NCBI RefSeq assembly: GCF_007679495.1
Contig: NZ_VEGP01000046.1
Coordinates: 1-43,811 of the forward strand
Source: Paenibacillus sp. 32O-W
Lineage (GTDB): Bacteria; Bacillota; Bacilli; Paenibacillales; NBRC-103111
Direction of reading: 5' to 3'
DNA length: 43,811 bases
Position 1 is the stretch's first letter. Every line of letters begins with the position of its first letter. The notes under the pieces were generated by a model. It was not told where the DNA came from. It was given only the letters and a program-made list of their open reading frames with translations, and searched no databases. The position numbers and the translations under genes were made by a program. This document shows, piece after piece, positions 18,073-26,700 of this stretch.

Positions 18073-18768
18073 CTATAGCACATCAATTTTCTCAATATTT
18101 CGGATCGAAAGGTAAGTCAACAGTACGCTGATCACCGACAACACAATCGGTACCGCGACAAAAGCAGTAAAGACGGATATGCCGTTTATGTTCTGGCATA
18201 CAAGGATCGTAATCAAAATAGAAGAGACGATGGTCGTCGTTGCCGAGTGCTTTCTCATGCCGAAATATAATGGGATCAATGCCAACAAGCTGGCCATTAC
18301 GGCGTTGACCACCATCGATACCGCGTGCTGAGCCATAAGCTCCGTCGTAAGCTTCCCCGGAACGATGTGGACGAAGGAATCGAAGACGTAAAACGCGGCG
18401 ATCTGAATAACATTGGTTACTATCATCCAGGTAAAAGTAAAGATCACAATAATTATTAGTTTGGCAAGGATGATTTTGCCCCGGTTAATCGGGTACATGA
18501 ACAATACCGTTATCGATTTGTTCTTAAATTCCCCGATCACCATCCGGGATATAAGAACCGCTGCAAAAATGATAAACGTCGCTCGGGCGAAAGTATCGAT
18601 GATCGGGAGCAACATTGTGTAATCCGCAAATATCATTTCGTTCTCGAATTTCTCCACATAAGAAATAAGGCATAACAAACCGAATATGATGAGGTTGGCT
18701 ATGAGTGCCACACGAATATAACCGCCAAGCTTATATTTGCGCATTTCCAGTTTAATAAGCTTAAGCAT
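18073..18768 (-). CDS. ABC-2 transporter permease (BcrB-like)
   Basis: Membrane protein of 231 residues with six transmembrane segments, typical of the permease of bacitracin/lantibiotic-type ABC exporters. The segment VIGEFKNKSITVLFMYPINRGKIILAKL is the conserved cytoplasmic loop of this family. Its ATG overlaps the last eight bases of the ATPase gene, so the two are translationally coupled. With the ATPase it should form an exporter or detoxification pump; the context of a two-component system upstream points to peptide antibiotics or envelope stress. Confidence 0.85.
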   Translation of the reverse strand: MLKLIKLEMRKYKLGGYIRVALIANLIIFGLLCLISYVEKFENEMIFADYTMLLPIIDTFARATFIIFAAVLISRMVIGEFKNKSITVLFMYPINRGKIILAKLIIIVIFTFTWMIVTNVIQIAAFYVFDSFVHIVPGKLTTELMAQHAVSMVVNAVMASLLALIPLYFGMRKHSATTTIVSSILITILVCQNINGISVFTAFVAVPIVLSVISVLLTYLSIRNIEKIDVL

Positions 18769-19684
18769 CTGATCTTCCCCCGTTCAACAACTGTAGAAAG
18801 TAGTCTTCCAACGTGCCGTTTTGTTTGCGGATCGATTCTATGGCGATATCGTGCATAACAAGCGATTTCGTCAGTTCGCTCTGGTTCAGTCCTCCGTCGT
18901 AAATTCGGATAAACCGGTTGTCGATCACGCGCAGGTTGGAGATGTTCAGATGATTTTCCAGAACAAACGCCGCTTTGGCACAATTATCCGTTACCAATTC
19001 AATATAGTCCGTGTTTTGCTCTCTGATTTGTTCCATAGACACTTCCCGAATCAATTTTCCGTGGTTGATGACACCGACCGTATCGGCCACCAGTTCAATT
19101 TCCCCCAGAATATGGCTGGAGATCAGCAGCGTAATCCCGTATTCACGCGACAAGATTTTGAATAATTCGCGCAGCTCCTTAATGCCTAGCGGATCAAGGC
19201 CGTTAATCGGCTCGTCCAGAAGCAGCAATTCCGGTTTCGTCACAACGGCTCTCGCGATCCCCAATCTTTGTTTCATGCCCAGAGAAAAGTCCTTGACCGA
19301 TTTGCCTTCGATTCCGTGCAAATTGACCAGCTCCAGCGCTTCGCCGATCGCCTTCTTGTTATGATAGCCCATATACTCGCAATGGAGGTCTAAATTTTCA
19401 TAAGCCGTCAATTTATCATAGAAAACCGGATACTCGATAATTGTACCCATTCTTCCCAACAAATCGTATGAATTATTGGTCAGTTTTTCGCCGAAAGCTT
19501 CGATTTCGCCGCTTGTCGGCTTTACTAAATTGGTCATCATGCGCATTATCGTCGTTTTGCCCGCACCGTTCGGCCCCAGGAATCCGTAAATCTCCCCTTT
19601 TCTTATATTCATGCTGACATCGGAAACAACTTCCCTGCCTTGAAATGTTTTCGTAACATGGTGGGTCCGCAATATATAGGACAT
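18761..19684 (-). CDS. ABC transporter ATP-binding protein (BcrA-like)
   Basis: ATPase of 307 residues with Walker A GPNGAGKT, signature FSLGMKQRLGIARAV, Walker B LLLLDEPINGLDP and switch motif SSHIL. It carries the C-terminal extension of about 90 residues seen in BcrA-type proteins (from HGKLIREVSMEQIREQNTDYIEL). AGGGG lies nine bases before ATG. It is probably transcribed from a promoter overlapping the three direct repeats at 19742-19769 and under control of the response regulator encoded upstream. Confidence 0.9.
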   Translation of the reverse strand: MSYILRTHHVTKTFQGREVVSDVSMNIRKGEIYGFLGPNGAGKTTIMRMMTNLVKPTSGEIEAFGEKLTNNSYDLLGRMGTIIEYPVFYDKLTAYENLDLHCEYMGYHNKKAIGEALELVNLHGIEGKSVKDFSLGMKQRLGIARAVVTKPELLLLDEPINGLDPLGIKELRELFKILSREYGITLLISSHILGEIELVADTVGVINHGKLIREVSMEQIREQNTDYIELVTDNCAKAAFVLENHLNISNLRVIDNRFIRIYDGGLNQSELTKSLVMHDIAIESIRKQNGTLEDYFLQLLNGGRSDA

Positions 19685-19741
19685 CTTACTTATCCCCTCT
19701 CTCTTCGTTGCTTCCTATGTTAAAGGGTGAAATTATCATTT

Positions 19742-19769
19742 TCCTTACCCGATTCTTACGAATTTCTTA
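19742..19769 (-). promoter_or_regulatory. Three 11-bp-spaced direct repeats, likely response regulator operator
   Basis: On the minus strand TAAGAA, TAAGAA and TAAGGA begin exactly 11 bases apart (plus-strand TTCTTA at 19764 and 19753, TCCTTA at 19742). Direct repeats one helical turn apart are the usual binding pattern of OmpR-family response regulators. They sit about 60 bases before the ABC ATPase start, just upstream of a TAACAT that could serve as -10. Confidence 0.6.
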
Positions 19770-19782
19770 ATCCGTCAACGGC

Positions 19783-19843
19783 AAAAAGCTTATAGATCCA
19801 AGTACCCGTCCTGACTGGCCGGTATTCCCTCCATAAGCTTTTT
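19783..19843 (-). terminator. Long hairpin downstream of the sensor kinase gene
   Basis: AAAAAGCTTAT and ATAAGCTTTTT form an 11-bp perfect stem around a 39-base structured loop, with the T run in the 3' arm on the minus strand. It lies between the kinase gene and the repeats before the transporter genes, so it can separate the two transcripts. Confidence 0.45.
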
Positions 19844-19969
19844 CAATAACAGCTCCGCAGGCTCATTATTAAATATAAGGCAAGGTTCAATCGCTGAAAA
19901 CCCCGTTCAGTTTCGCAATCAAGAAGCTGGCAGATGAACTCTGGCAATTACCCGGGCATTGTAACGGCA

Positions 19970-20905
19970 TTAATAGGTTAACTTGCGGAAACGAATGGAG
20001 AAAACCGTTTCCACGCCGGGCTTGCTGCTGACATGAATCGTTCCTCCCAGCTTCTCTACCAACCGTTTCGTAATCGTCAGGCCGAGCCCGCTGCTCTCGT
20101 TAGAACGGCTTCTCGAGTCCTCAAGCGTGTACATACGCTCGAACACCCGGTCCTTATGCATCTCGCCGATGCCTTTGCCCTTGTCCCAAACATCAACCTC
20201 GGCGTACTCATCGTCATACCGCAGAGTTAATCCGAGCACATTGCCGTCTGCACCGTACTTGATCGCGTTGGAGATCAAATTGTCCAATATACGGTCCAAT
20301 GCCTCTTCATTGCCTAATATATAAATTGGCTCGTCAGGCAGCCGAATTTGCACATCCATGCCCTTCCCCGATAAAATATCGTAGAATTGCAAAATATTTT
20401 TACGGCACGCCTCGCCGAGGTCGATTCTGCTGAGCGGCAAATCCTTGTCCCCCGATTCCAGCCTGGCCAAATCGAAAAATTTATGAATCAGATTTAATAC
20501 TTCGATTGTTTTTTGATGTACCTTGGAAATGAGCTCGTCTCTTTCCGCCGCATTCAAAGTTTGGTCAAGCTTTAACGTTTCCAGGTACCCCTGGATGACG
20601 GTGAGCGGCGTCTTGAGATCATGCGAAATGTTGGAAATCATCCGTTTCATTGACATTTCCGTTCTCATGTGACCCGCTGCATGGGCCCGATTCTTTTCAA
20701 GCAAATCATTGATGGCCGTCAATAACGGGATCAGTTCCTTGTCACTGGTAACGGCAAGAACCTTCTCGCTCGAATGGTCGGCTATAATCCGATTGAGCTT
20801 GGCATGAATACGGCGCAAGGTTGAGCTTCGGTTACGGCTCGCGCGATACTGCACGATGACGACACACAGCAAAACTACCGTTACAACCGATAAAAATAGG
20901 ATCAT
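19970..20905 (-). CDS. Sensor histidine kinase
   Basis: Kinase of 311 residues. A single N-terminal transmembrane segment (residues 2-20) has almost no extracytoplasmic part. A linker leads to the HisKA box with phospho-acceptor histidine 95 (SNISHDLKTPLTVIQGYLETL), then the ATP-binding N box (DNLISNAIKYG), G1 box (DKGKGIG) and G2 box (SSGLGL). Its ATG lies one base after the stop codon of the response regulator, so the two are coupled. Lack of a large sensor domain suggests that it senses within the membrane or through a partner transporter, as intramembrane-sensing kinases linked to antibiotic ABC pumps do. Confidence 0.88.
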   Translation of the reverse strand: MILFLSVVTVVLLCVVIVQYRASRNRSSTLRRIHAKLNRIIADHSSEKVLAVTSDKELIPLLTAINDLLEKNRAHAAGHMRTEMSMKRMISNISHDLKTPLTVIQGYLETLKLDQTLNAAERDELISKVHQKTIEVLNLIHKFFDLARLESGDKDLPLSRIDLGEACRKNILQFYDILSGKGMDVQIRLPDEPIYILGNEEALDRILDNLISNAIKYGADGNVLGLTLRYDDEYAEVDVWDKGKGIGEMHKDRVFERMYTLEDSRSRSNESSGLGLTITKRLVEKLGGTIHVSSKPGVETVFSIRFRKLTY

Positions 20906-20906
20906 C

Positions 20907-21608
20907 TTATCCGCCTTCCCACTTATAACCGATGCCCCATAGCGTCTTAATATATTTCGGGCTGGACGGCTGATCTTCGATTTTGTCCCGCAGCCTGCTC
21001 ATATGCACATTAATGACATTCTCGTCGCCATAATATTCGTCATTCCATACCAAATGGTAGATTTGCGCTTTGGTGAAGACCCGGTTCGGGTTAGTGACGA
21101 ACAGCCTCAGAATATCGAATTCCTTCGAAGTTAGCTTGAGCTCCTCCTTATTTTTGACCACTGAGAAGTTATCCAAATCAATCGTCAAGTCGCCGGCGGT
21201 CACTATCCGGTTCGATTTGGGCGGCTCGGCGCCCGGCGAATACCGGGTTGCACGCCGTATAGCCGCCTTGACTCTCGCGGTAATTTCAATCATGGAAAAA
21301 GGCTTGGCGATATAATCGTCAGCTCCGAAGCCCAGGCCGAGTGCTTTATCGATATCACTGTCCTTCGCCGACATGATCAGTATCGGTACCGAGCTCTTCT
21401 CCCGGACCATCTTGATGAGTTCCATCCCATCCAGCTTGGGCATCATTAGATCGACCAGCAGCAAATCGAAGGTCTCCTTGTGGAACGCTTCGATTCCTTC
21501 TTCTCCGTCGTATGCCGCCGTGATGATAAAGCCTTCTTTCGCCAAATATTTCCGTACCATGTCCACGATATCCCGGTCGTCTTCCACCAGCAAAATTTTA
21601 TTATGCAC
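20907..21608 (-). CDS. OmpR-family response regulator
   Basis: Regulator of 233 residues with a receiver domain (acidic pocket at EDD 9-11, phospho-acceptor aspartate 53 in LLLVDLMMP, conserved lysine in IAKPFS) and a C-terminal winged helix (LTSKEFDILRLF and NVINVHMSRLRDKI). GTG 21608 is chosen, as GGAAAGG lies nine bases upstream and the protein then begins at the usual HNKILLVEDD; a TTG at 21638 would add ten residues. The candidate target is the set of 11-bp repeats in front of the ABC transporter. Confidence 0.9.
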   Translation of the reverse strand: MHNKILLVEDDRDIVDMVRKYLAKEGFIITAAYDGEEGIEAFHKETFDLLLVDLMMPKLDGMELIKMVREKSSVPILIMSAKDSDIDKALGLGFGADDYIAKPFSMIEITARVKAAIRRATRYSPGAEPPKSNRIVTAGDLTIDLDNFSVVKNKEELKLTSKEFDILRLFVTNPNRVFTKAQIYHLVWNDEYYGDENVINVHMSRLRDKIEDQPSSPKYIKTLWGIGYKWEGG

Positions 21609-21785
21609 ATGCCTCAACCTTTCCGCTCTCTCTAACAAACCTTACTCTTATTAATATAAGGGAAATCGGCAGCCAATGAAATGTTAAGGCTCTTCCAGTG
21701 TATTCAACAGAACCGGCTGTCCTGTACGTAAGGCATAAATGTTATTAAGGCCCATCGATCGGCTGAAATTCGGCGGACTTATCCG

Positions 21786-21815
21786 AAAAAAAACCAGTTG
21801 AATGTTCAACTGGTT
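21786..21815 (-). terminator. Terminator of the transglutaminase-like gene
   Basis: On the minus strand a ten-base-pair perfect stem (AACCAGTTGA with TCAACTGGTT) around a four-base loop is followed by a run of eight T. Confidence 0.9.
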
Positions 21816-21861
21816 ATGAGTCTAATGATTATAAAAAGATAGTAGAAAGCAGCGTAATCTT

Positions 21862-22665
21862 CTAGTACACCCTTGCGGCTTCATACTTATTCGAATCTTT
21901 GTAGTAAACAGCGTCTCTACTGCTCTTGCCCGCATCTACTGTGGTGTCGATAGTTACCCATTCATCATTTATAAAAACTTCATTCCATGAATGGTATTCT
22001 GTGACGTACTGCGAATGGCCCATAACCAATTTCGCAGGGATCCCCACACTTCGCAGCATAGCCGCAAATAAAGAAGAGTAGCCATAACAAATAGCTTTGC
22101 CCGAAGTAAGAGTATCATCAATGTCCGGGATGTAACCGGCCGTAATCTGGTCAGCCAATTCGTGATCATAGCTAATATTATTAATTATATAGTCATAGAT
22201 TGCTATTACTTTCTCTTCATCGGTCTTAAGATTCCGCGTTAATTCTTCTGCCTTCTTAACTGCAAGCTCCGCTTCCTTCCAAACAACATTTTGGATGGAA
22301 TTCAGGTAGATGATCTTCGAATCTTCCACTTCTAACTGAACGGCAGCCGATTGAATCGTCTTATATTTATTGCCGGATATATTCTCCAACATCGAAATGT
22401 TATAGGTGCCGTTGCCTAATTGCAGTGGGAACCACTCTGTTTCTTGGGAATTGATTAAATTATACGTATAGGTTTGGCCTTCCTTGGTCACCATCAATTT
22501 AATACGAGTATTTGCCGGAACACTATAATAGATTCCAATGACTCCTTGATCGATTTTGGAAGTATCCAGCCAGTTAATGTTAGCGCTTCCTTGGGCAGAT
22601 GCTGAGAGGGGAATCGATACCATGTAAACAAGTACCGCTAGCATGACATACAATAGTCTACGCAT
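21862..22665 (-). CDS. Secreted transglutaminase-like protein under c-di-GMP riboswitch control
   Basis: Protein of 267 residues with a signal peptide (hydrophobic residues 5-22, cleavage near ASA-Q25). An N-terminal beta-rich domain of about 100 residues precedes a transglutaminase-like core. The Cys-His-Asp triad is visible: cysteine 193 in AICYGYSSLF, histidine 225 in YHSWNEVF and aspartate 240 in WVTIDTT. This fold includes cross-linking enzymes and proteases, so the chemistry is not certain; action on the cell surface is inferred from secretion and from two c-di-GMP riboswitches in its leader. AAAGGAG lies eight bases before ATG and abuts the aptamer of the proximal riboswitch. The sortase and adhesin genes are immediately upstream on the same strand. 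Confidence 0.85.
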   Translation of the reverse strand: MRRLLYVMLAVLVYMVSIPLSASAQGSANINWLDTSKIDQGVIGIYYSVPANTRIKLMVTKEGQTYTYNLINSQETEWFPLQLGNGTYNISMLENISGNKYKTIQSAAVQLEVEDSKIIYLNSIQNVVWKEAELAVKKAEELTRNLKTDEEKVIAIYDYIINNISYDHELADQITAGYIPDIDDTLTSGKAICYGYSSLFAAMLRSVGIPAKLVMGHSQYVTEYHSWNEVFINDEWVTIDTTVDAGKSSRDAVYYKDSNKYEAARVY

Positions 22666-22678
22666 GGATAAAACTCCT

Positions 22679-22756
22679 TTCGGTAACTGGCTGCCATCCT
22701 TGCTGGAAGGCCCTATAGCTTTGCGTCCCTACCTTTCGATAGGTTTGCCATTATCG
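22679..22756 (-). ncRNA. Cyclic di-GMP-I (GEMM) riboswitch, proximal copy
   Basis: Reading the minus strand, the aptamer has GGCAAACC, the P2 hairpin with a GAAA tetraloop, the invariant core GGGACGCAAAGC, a P3 arm (GGGCCTTCC paired with GGATGGC) and the closing GTTACCG. These are the diagnostic elements of the c-di-GMP-I class (RF01051). P1 can form between CGATAAT and GTTACCG. The ribosome binding site AAAGGAG (22674-22680) starts at the last aptamer bases, so control of translation initiation is the likely mode. It is nearly identical to the copy 60 bases upstream. Confidence 0.93.
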
Positions 22757-22816
22757 TTTTAGTTTTATCAAAATAAGGGGACTTGAAAATTTGGATAAAA
22801 GAAAAAAGCCCCTGCA

Positions 22817-22894
22817 TTCGGTAACTGGCTGCCACCCATAATGGAAGGCCCTGTAGCTTTGCGTCCCTACCTTTCGATAGGTTTGCCATTATCG
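22817..22894 (-). ncRNA. Cyclic di-GMP-I (GEMM) riboswitch, distal copy
   Basis: The same 78-base aptamer as the proximal copy, with five differences, all in or next to P3; the loop of P3 is the main change. It is followed on the minus strand by a G-rich block and a run of six T (22802-22816). I could not draw a strong canonical terminator stem there, only weak alternatives that would pair with AAAGC of the aptamer core. It therefore may control transcription, while the proximal copy controls translation. Confidence 0.92.
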
Positions 22895-22916
22895 TATAAG
22901 GCTTCTTGTTTATTTA

Positions 22917-22945
22917 ATACTATCAAATATTAAACATATTTACAA
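22917..22945 (-). promoter_or_regulatory. SigA promoter before the tandem riboswitches
   Basis: On the minus strand TTGTAA, 17 bases, TAGTAT lies between the sortase stop codon and the distal riboswitch, so the transglutaminase gene can be transcribed independently of the adhesin-sortase message with a leader starting just before the first aptamer. Confidence 0.65.
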
Positions 22946-22964
22946 TAGTAACTAGAAATAGATG

Positions 22965-23645
22965 TTAATCTTCCATCTTGGCATGGACGATAAGTCGATG
23001 TGTCGGATTTACTATAGGATCGCAAGTAATCAGAGTCAGAATTTTATCCTTATCGTTCCGATTCAGAACGGATACATCGGTTGGTTCGACCCTCGATATT
23101 TTAAATACCGTGTACAGATATTGCTCTCCCTGCTGATTGACAATGATTTCATCGCCAACAGACAGCTCATCCAGCCGGTTGAATAAACGACCTTTCTTAC
23201 GCACCCTATGCGCTGCAACCGCCGCATTCCCTATTTCCCCGAACGGAGATGTCTCTTCCATGTGAGCGGCTGCATATTTCATATTTTCTTCGCTGGCTCC
23301 TTCAAGGATCGGCAGCTTTAAATCAATTTTATCGATGACTAAAGTTGCGATGGGGGCGGGCCCCGATTCTTCCTGTTCCTTACCGGCCGTCGGGACAGAG
23401 GTTCCCGATTCGGTCTCCTCCGGTGTCTCCTCATTCAGTTCAGAGGGCTGCATAAAAATGTCCGTCAATTGCTCATAATTGGCTTGCACACTCGATGCGG
23501 CGGGGGCGGTGTAAGTTGTCTTAAAATCACTTTCCCAAGTCTCCAATAGCCGTTCTTGTTTTGCCTCATAGTACCATTCGCTTGCTTTGGGACAGGCTAT
23601 TACGGCAATGCCGATAAGAATAAGAACAAATGGAAGTTTGCGCAT
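22965..23645 (-). CDS. Class D sortase
   Basis: Membrane-anchored transpeptidase of 226 residues that cleaves LPXTG-type signals and attaches surface proteins to peptidoglycan. It has an N-terminal anchor (residues 4-18) and a Glu/Pro-rich spacer to about residue 98. The sortase beta-barrel carries catalytic histidine 146 (AAVAAHRVRKKGRLFNRLDEL), cysteine 208 in TLITC and arginine 217 (PTHRLIVHA). ATG 23645 is chosen: the membrane anchor follows directly. It lies 65 bases after the adhesin gene on the same strand, so that adhesin (LPQTGE) is its likely substrate. A strong hairpin between the genes may lower sortase output relative to adhesin. Confidence 0.9.
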   Translation of the reverse strand: MRKLPFVLILIGIAVIACPKASEWYYEAKQERLLETWESDFKTTYTAPAASSVQANYEQLTDIFMQPSELNEETPEETESGTSVPTAGKEQEESGPAPIATLVIDKIDLKLPILEGASEENMKYAAAHMEETSPFGEIGNAAVAAHRVRKKGRLFNRLDELSVGDEIIVNQQGEQYLYTVFKISRVEPTDVSVLNRNDKDKILTLITCDPIVNPTHRLIVHAKMED

Positions 23646-23671
23646 AATCACCACTCTTTTCTGAATTGAGA

Positions 23672-23705
23672 AAGAAGTAAAGAGACACAAGCCTCTTTAC
23701 TTCTT
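23672..23705 (-). repeat. 13-bp-stem hairpin between adhesin and sortase genes
   Basis: AAGAAGTAAAGAG and CTCTTTACTTCTT form a perfect 13-bp stem around an eight-base loop, five bases after the adhesin stop. On the minus strand the 3' arm ends in a pyrimidine-rich TTCTTTCTC but lacks a proper T run. It may act as a leaky terminator or RNA processing/stability element. Confidence 0.7.
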
Positions 23706-23710
23706 ATCGT

Positions 23711-26700
23711 TTAAACCGTTTTTCTCCTATTTCTGACTAGAAGCAGCAACCCGAGACCAACCAATCCAAAGCCTGCCATATAGAACGGAAGTGGGCTCTC
23801 TTCACCGGTTTGAGGAAGGGACTTCACAGGAACCGTTTCTTCAGGAGTAGTTGCTAAAGGAACTTGCTCGTCCTCGAGTATCGTTTCTTCCTCAGAGGTA
23901 GCTTCCTCTTCGATAATTTCTTCTGCGGACTCATCTTCAGTAGATGAAGTGTTGTCAGAAGAATCTTCGACGGCTACATCTTCATCTTTCGGTGATCCTT
24001 TAGGAGTAGGTTCATCTTCTATAACTACGACCTCATCATCTTCCGAATCTACCGGATCTTTCGGATCGGTCGGGTTATCCGAATCGTCTGAATCATCAGA
24101 GTCGGAATTGCCCGGGTCCACTGGATTAACTGGACCGGGACCAGGGCCAGGATCTACGGGGTCAACCGGATCCACTGGATCTACTGGATCTACCGGATCT
24201 ACTGGATCTACCGGATCTACTGGATCTACCGGATCTACTGGATCTACTGGATCTACCGGGTCTACCGGATCAACGGGGCCGGGACCTCCGGGCTCATGCT
24301 TTGTAACTGTTACTCTGTTAGATTTGATGATCTTATCATCCAACAGCAGTTCGGAAATGTTAGGAACAACAATTTTACCGTCCTTGATGTAGCCTTTGAG
24401 ATCGGCATCCTGGGAAATCTGAGCTGTAATGATTAACTGGTATGTTGTACCGGACAGATATTGATAAGAGCCATCAACCTTTGGAAGCTCTACTGTCACT
24501 ACGTGTCCATTGATGGTCAACTTGCCGTACACATAATCTGTCACAGTACCGCCGCCACCGCCATATACGCTCTCTGTTACACTGGTTACAGATCCGTATA
24601 CATTATCGGTAACGCTGTCTACAGGTCTATAGACGCTTCCGCTGACGCTTACTTCAGCTTTTTTCACCTGCAAAACGGGCTCCAATTGATCCCGCAAAGT
24701 TACTTGAGACCAATCGCCCACCTGATCTCCGAAAGTATACGTTGTAATAAACGTAAATTGTTCATCTAACGAAGATATGACCGGTCTATCGACTTCTTTA
24801 ACGACAACCGGATCACCGGGCTCCGGATTTTTCTTGTACACATAGGTGACGGTTTGCTTTTCATTGGTGAAGGTGCCTTCGGCATTGGACGGCACTTCCT
24901 TCAACGTATAGCCGTCGATGTCTTTTGCTTCCGTCGTGTAGCGCTCGCCAATATTGCCGTTCAACGTTTCCGAAGGAGCAATCTCGTTGCCTTCTTCATC
25001 GACGTAGATTACCTTCACCGGCTCGCCGGGTACTACCGTTTTCGCGTACACGTAAACAACCGTCTGCTCTTCTTTGGTGAAAATGCCTGTGGCATTGTCC
25101 GGCTTTTTCTTCAACGTGTAGCCGTCGATGTTTTTCGGTGTTGTCGTGTACGGTTCGCCGATCTTACCGTTCTTGATGTCTGAATCAGCTATTTCTTTGC
25201 CTTCTTCATCCACGTACTTTACAATGACCGAAGCGCCTTGCTTCTTAGTATATACATAGGTGACTGTCTGCTCTTCGTACGTGAACTCCCCTTCCGCATT
25301 GGCCGGGGTTTTTATCAACTCATAGTCGGCAATAGTTTTCGCTTCCGTTGTGTAGGATTCGCCGATTTTACCGTTCATTGTTACCGGATCAGCAATTTCT
25401 TTGCCATCTTCATCCACGTACTTCACTGTAATCGAAGCGCCTTGCTTCTTCTCATACACATAGGTGACCGTTTGCTCTTCGTACGTGAACGTTCCTTTGG
25501 CATTGGCCGGGGTTTTTATCAACTCATAGTTGGCAATAGTTTTTGCTTCCGTTGTGTAGGATTCGCCAATTTTGCCTTTCATTGTTACCGGATCAGCAAT
25601 TTCTTTGCCATCTTCATCCACGTACTTCACAATAACAGGACCGCTATCCGTATTGTGAATATATCCAAACCATACGGTTTGAGTATAGTTGTCTACAGTA
25701 AGGCTTACTGCGGTAGGATTGTCGCCCAGTTTCAGAAGAAATTCTTCGACATCCTGTGCGGGTACGGAATAAGTTTCGTTCAGGTCCAACACCGTATGTC
25801 CGTTATTATTTTGATAATAATGGCTGTATAAATGTTGTGCGGCATCCGGAGACTCCACCACATTGCCGGATTCGTCCACCGGGAGGCCTGCGCCGTTGAC
25901 CCGATATCCGTTCACCACGATCCAACCCTTACCGAATTCAACTTCAGGAACGACAAAATCTTTGTCTTTATCCTTATCGTCATTATCTTTGTATTTGATC
26001 GTTGTCGTTTTATTGGTCGGATACGATTCCCCCGGTTTCGGGTTTTTGGACAAATCAATTTTGACCGTATACGTAAATGTTACCGGAGCGCCTTCTCTGA
26101 TCGTACCGATATCCCACAAGAAAGTTTCTGTCTCCGGATCCCAGGTTGCCGTCCCTTGAGAAGCTTTATAATCGTCCGGACTGAAGGTAGCTCCCTTCAT
26201 CTTAAGATCGAACATCTCGCCCATCGGATCGACAACGACGGATTCTTTAGCTGCATACATCACTTTGCCCGTCAGTTCATCAAACACTTTGCTTAACTCA
26301 TCGCTCGTGGCAGAGTAGTACCCGCCGTTCTGGCTGTTTTGCAGCACATAAGTCGCATCGGCATTATTTTTTACATCAAGGCCGATCGAGTAAATCGTCA
26401 GTCCCGCATCCATCACGGACTTCGCCTCTGAGATCGTAGCAATGCCGTTCGTTCTGACCGTATACCCGCCTACCTGATAACGTTCAAACAAGCCCAAATT
26501 GTATGAATTACCTGGTCCAATACGGTTATTGTAATTGAAGTCGGACAGGATGAAATTGTACTTATTATTCGGCCATGTATAACTTTGGGCTTTTCTCGCT
26601 TTGTAGCTGTACGTCGGCTCCCCGTCGCTTAATAAAATGATCGCTTTCGTATCGGCCATACTGTTGTCGAATAGCTGCTGGGCGGAATGCAAGCCCGACT

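Noticed and set aside
24150-24275. CRISPR-like array
   Set aside because: Units are contiguous 9-base coding repeats without spacers, in frame within the adhesin gene.
23949-24392. Long plus-strand frame of Gly/Ser/Thr repeats opposite the adhesin stalk
   Set aside because: It is the antisense reading of the Val-Asp-Pro repeat; a periodic repeat keeps all frames open. No ribosome binding site or start context supports it.
25238-25831. Plus-strand frame of nearly 200 codons opposite the MucBP repeats
   Set aside because: It mirrors the repeat structure of the adhesin on the other strand, has no family features and would be antisense to a well-supported gene.
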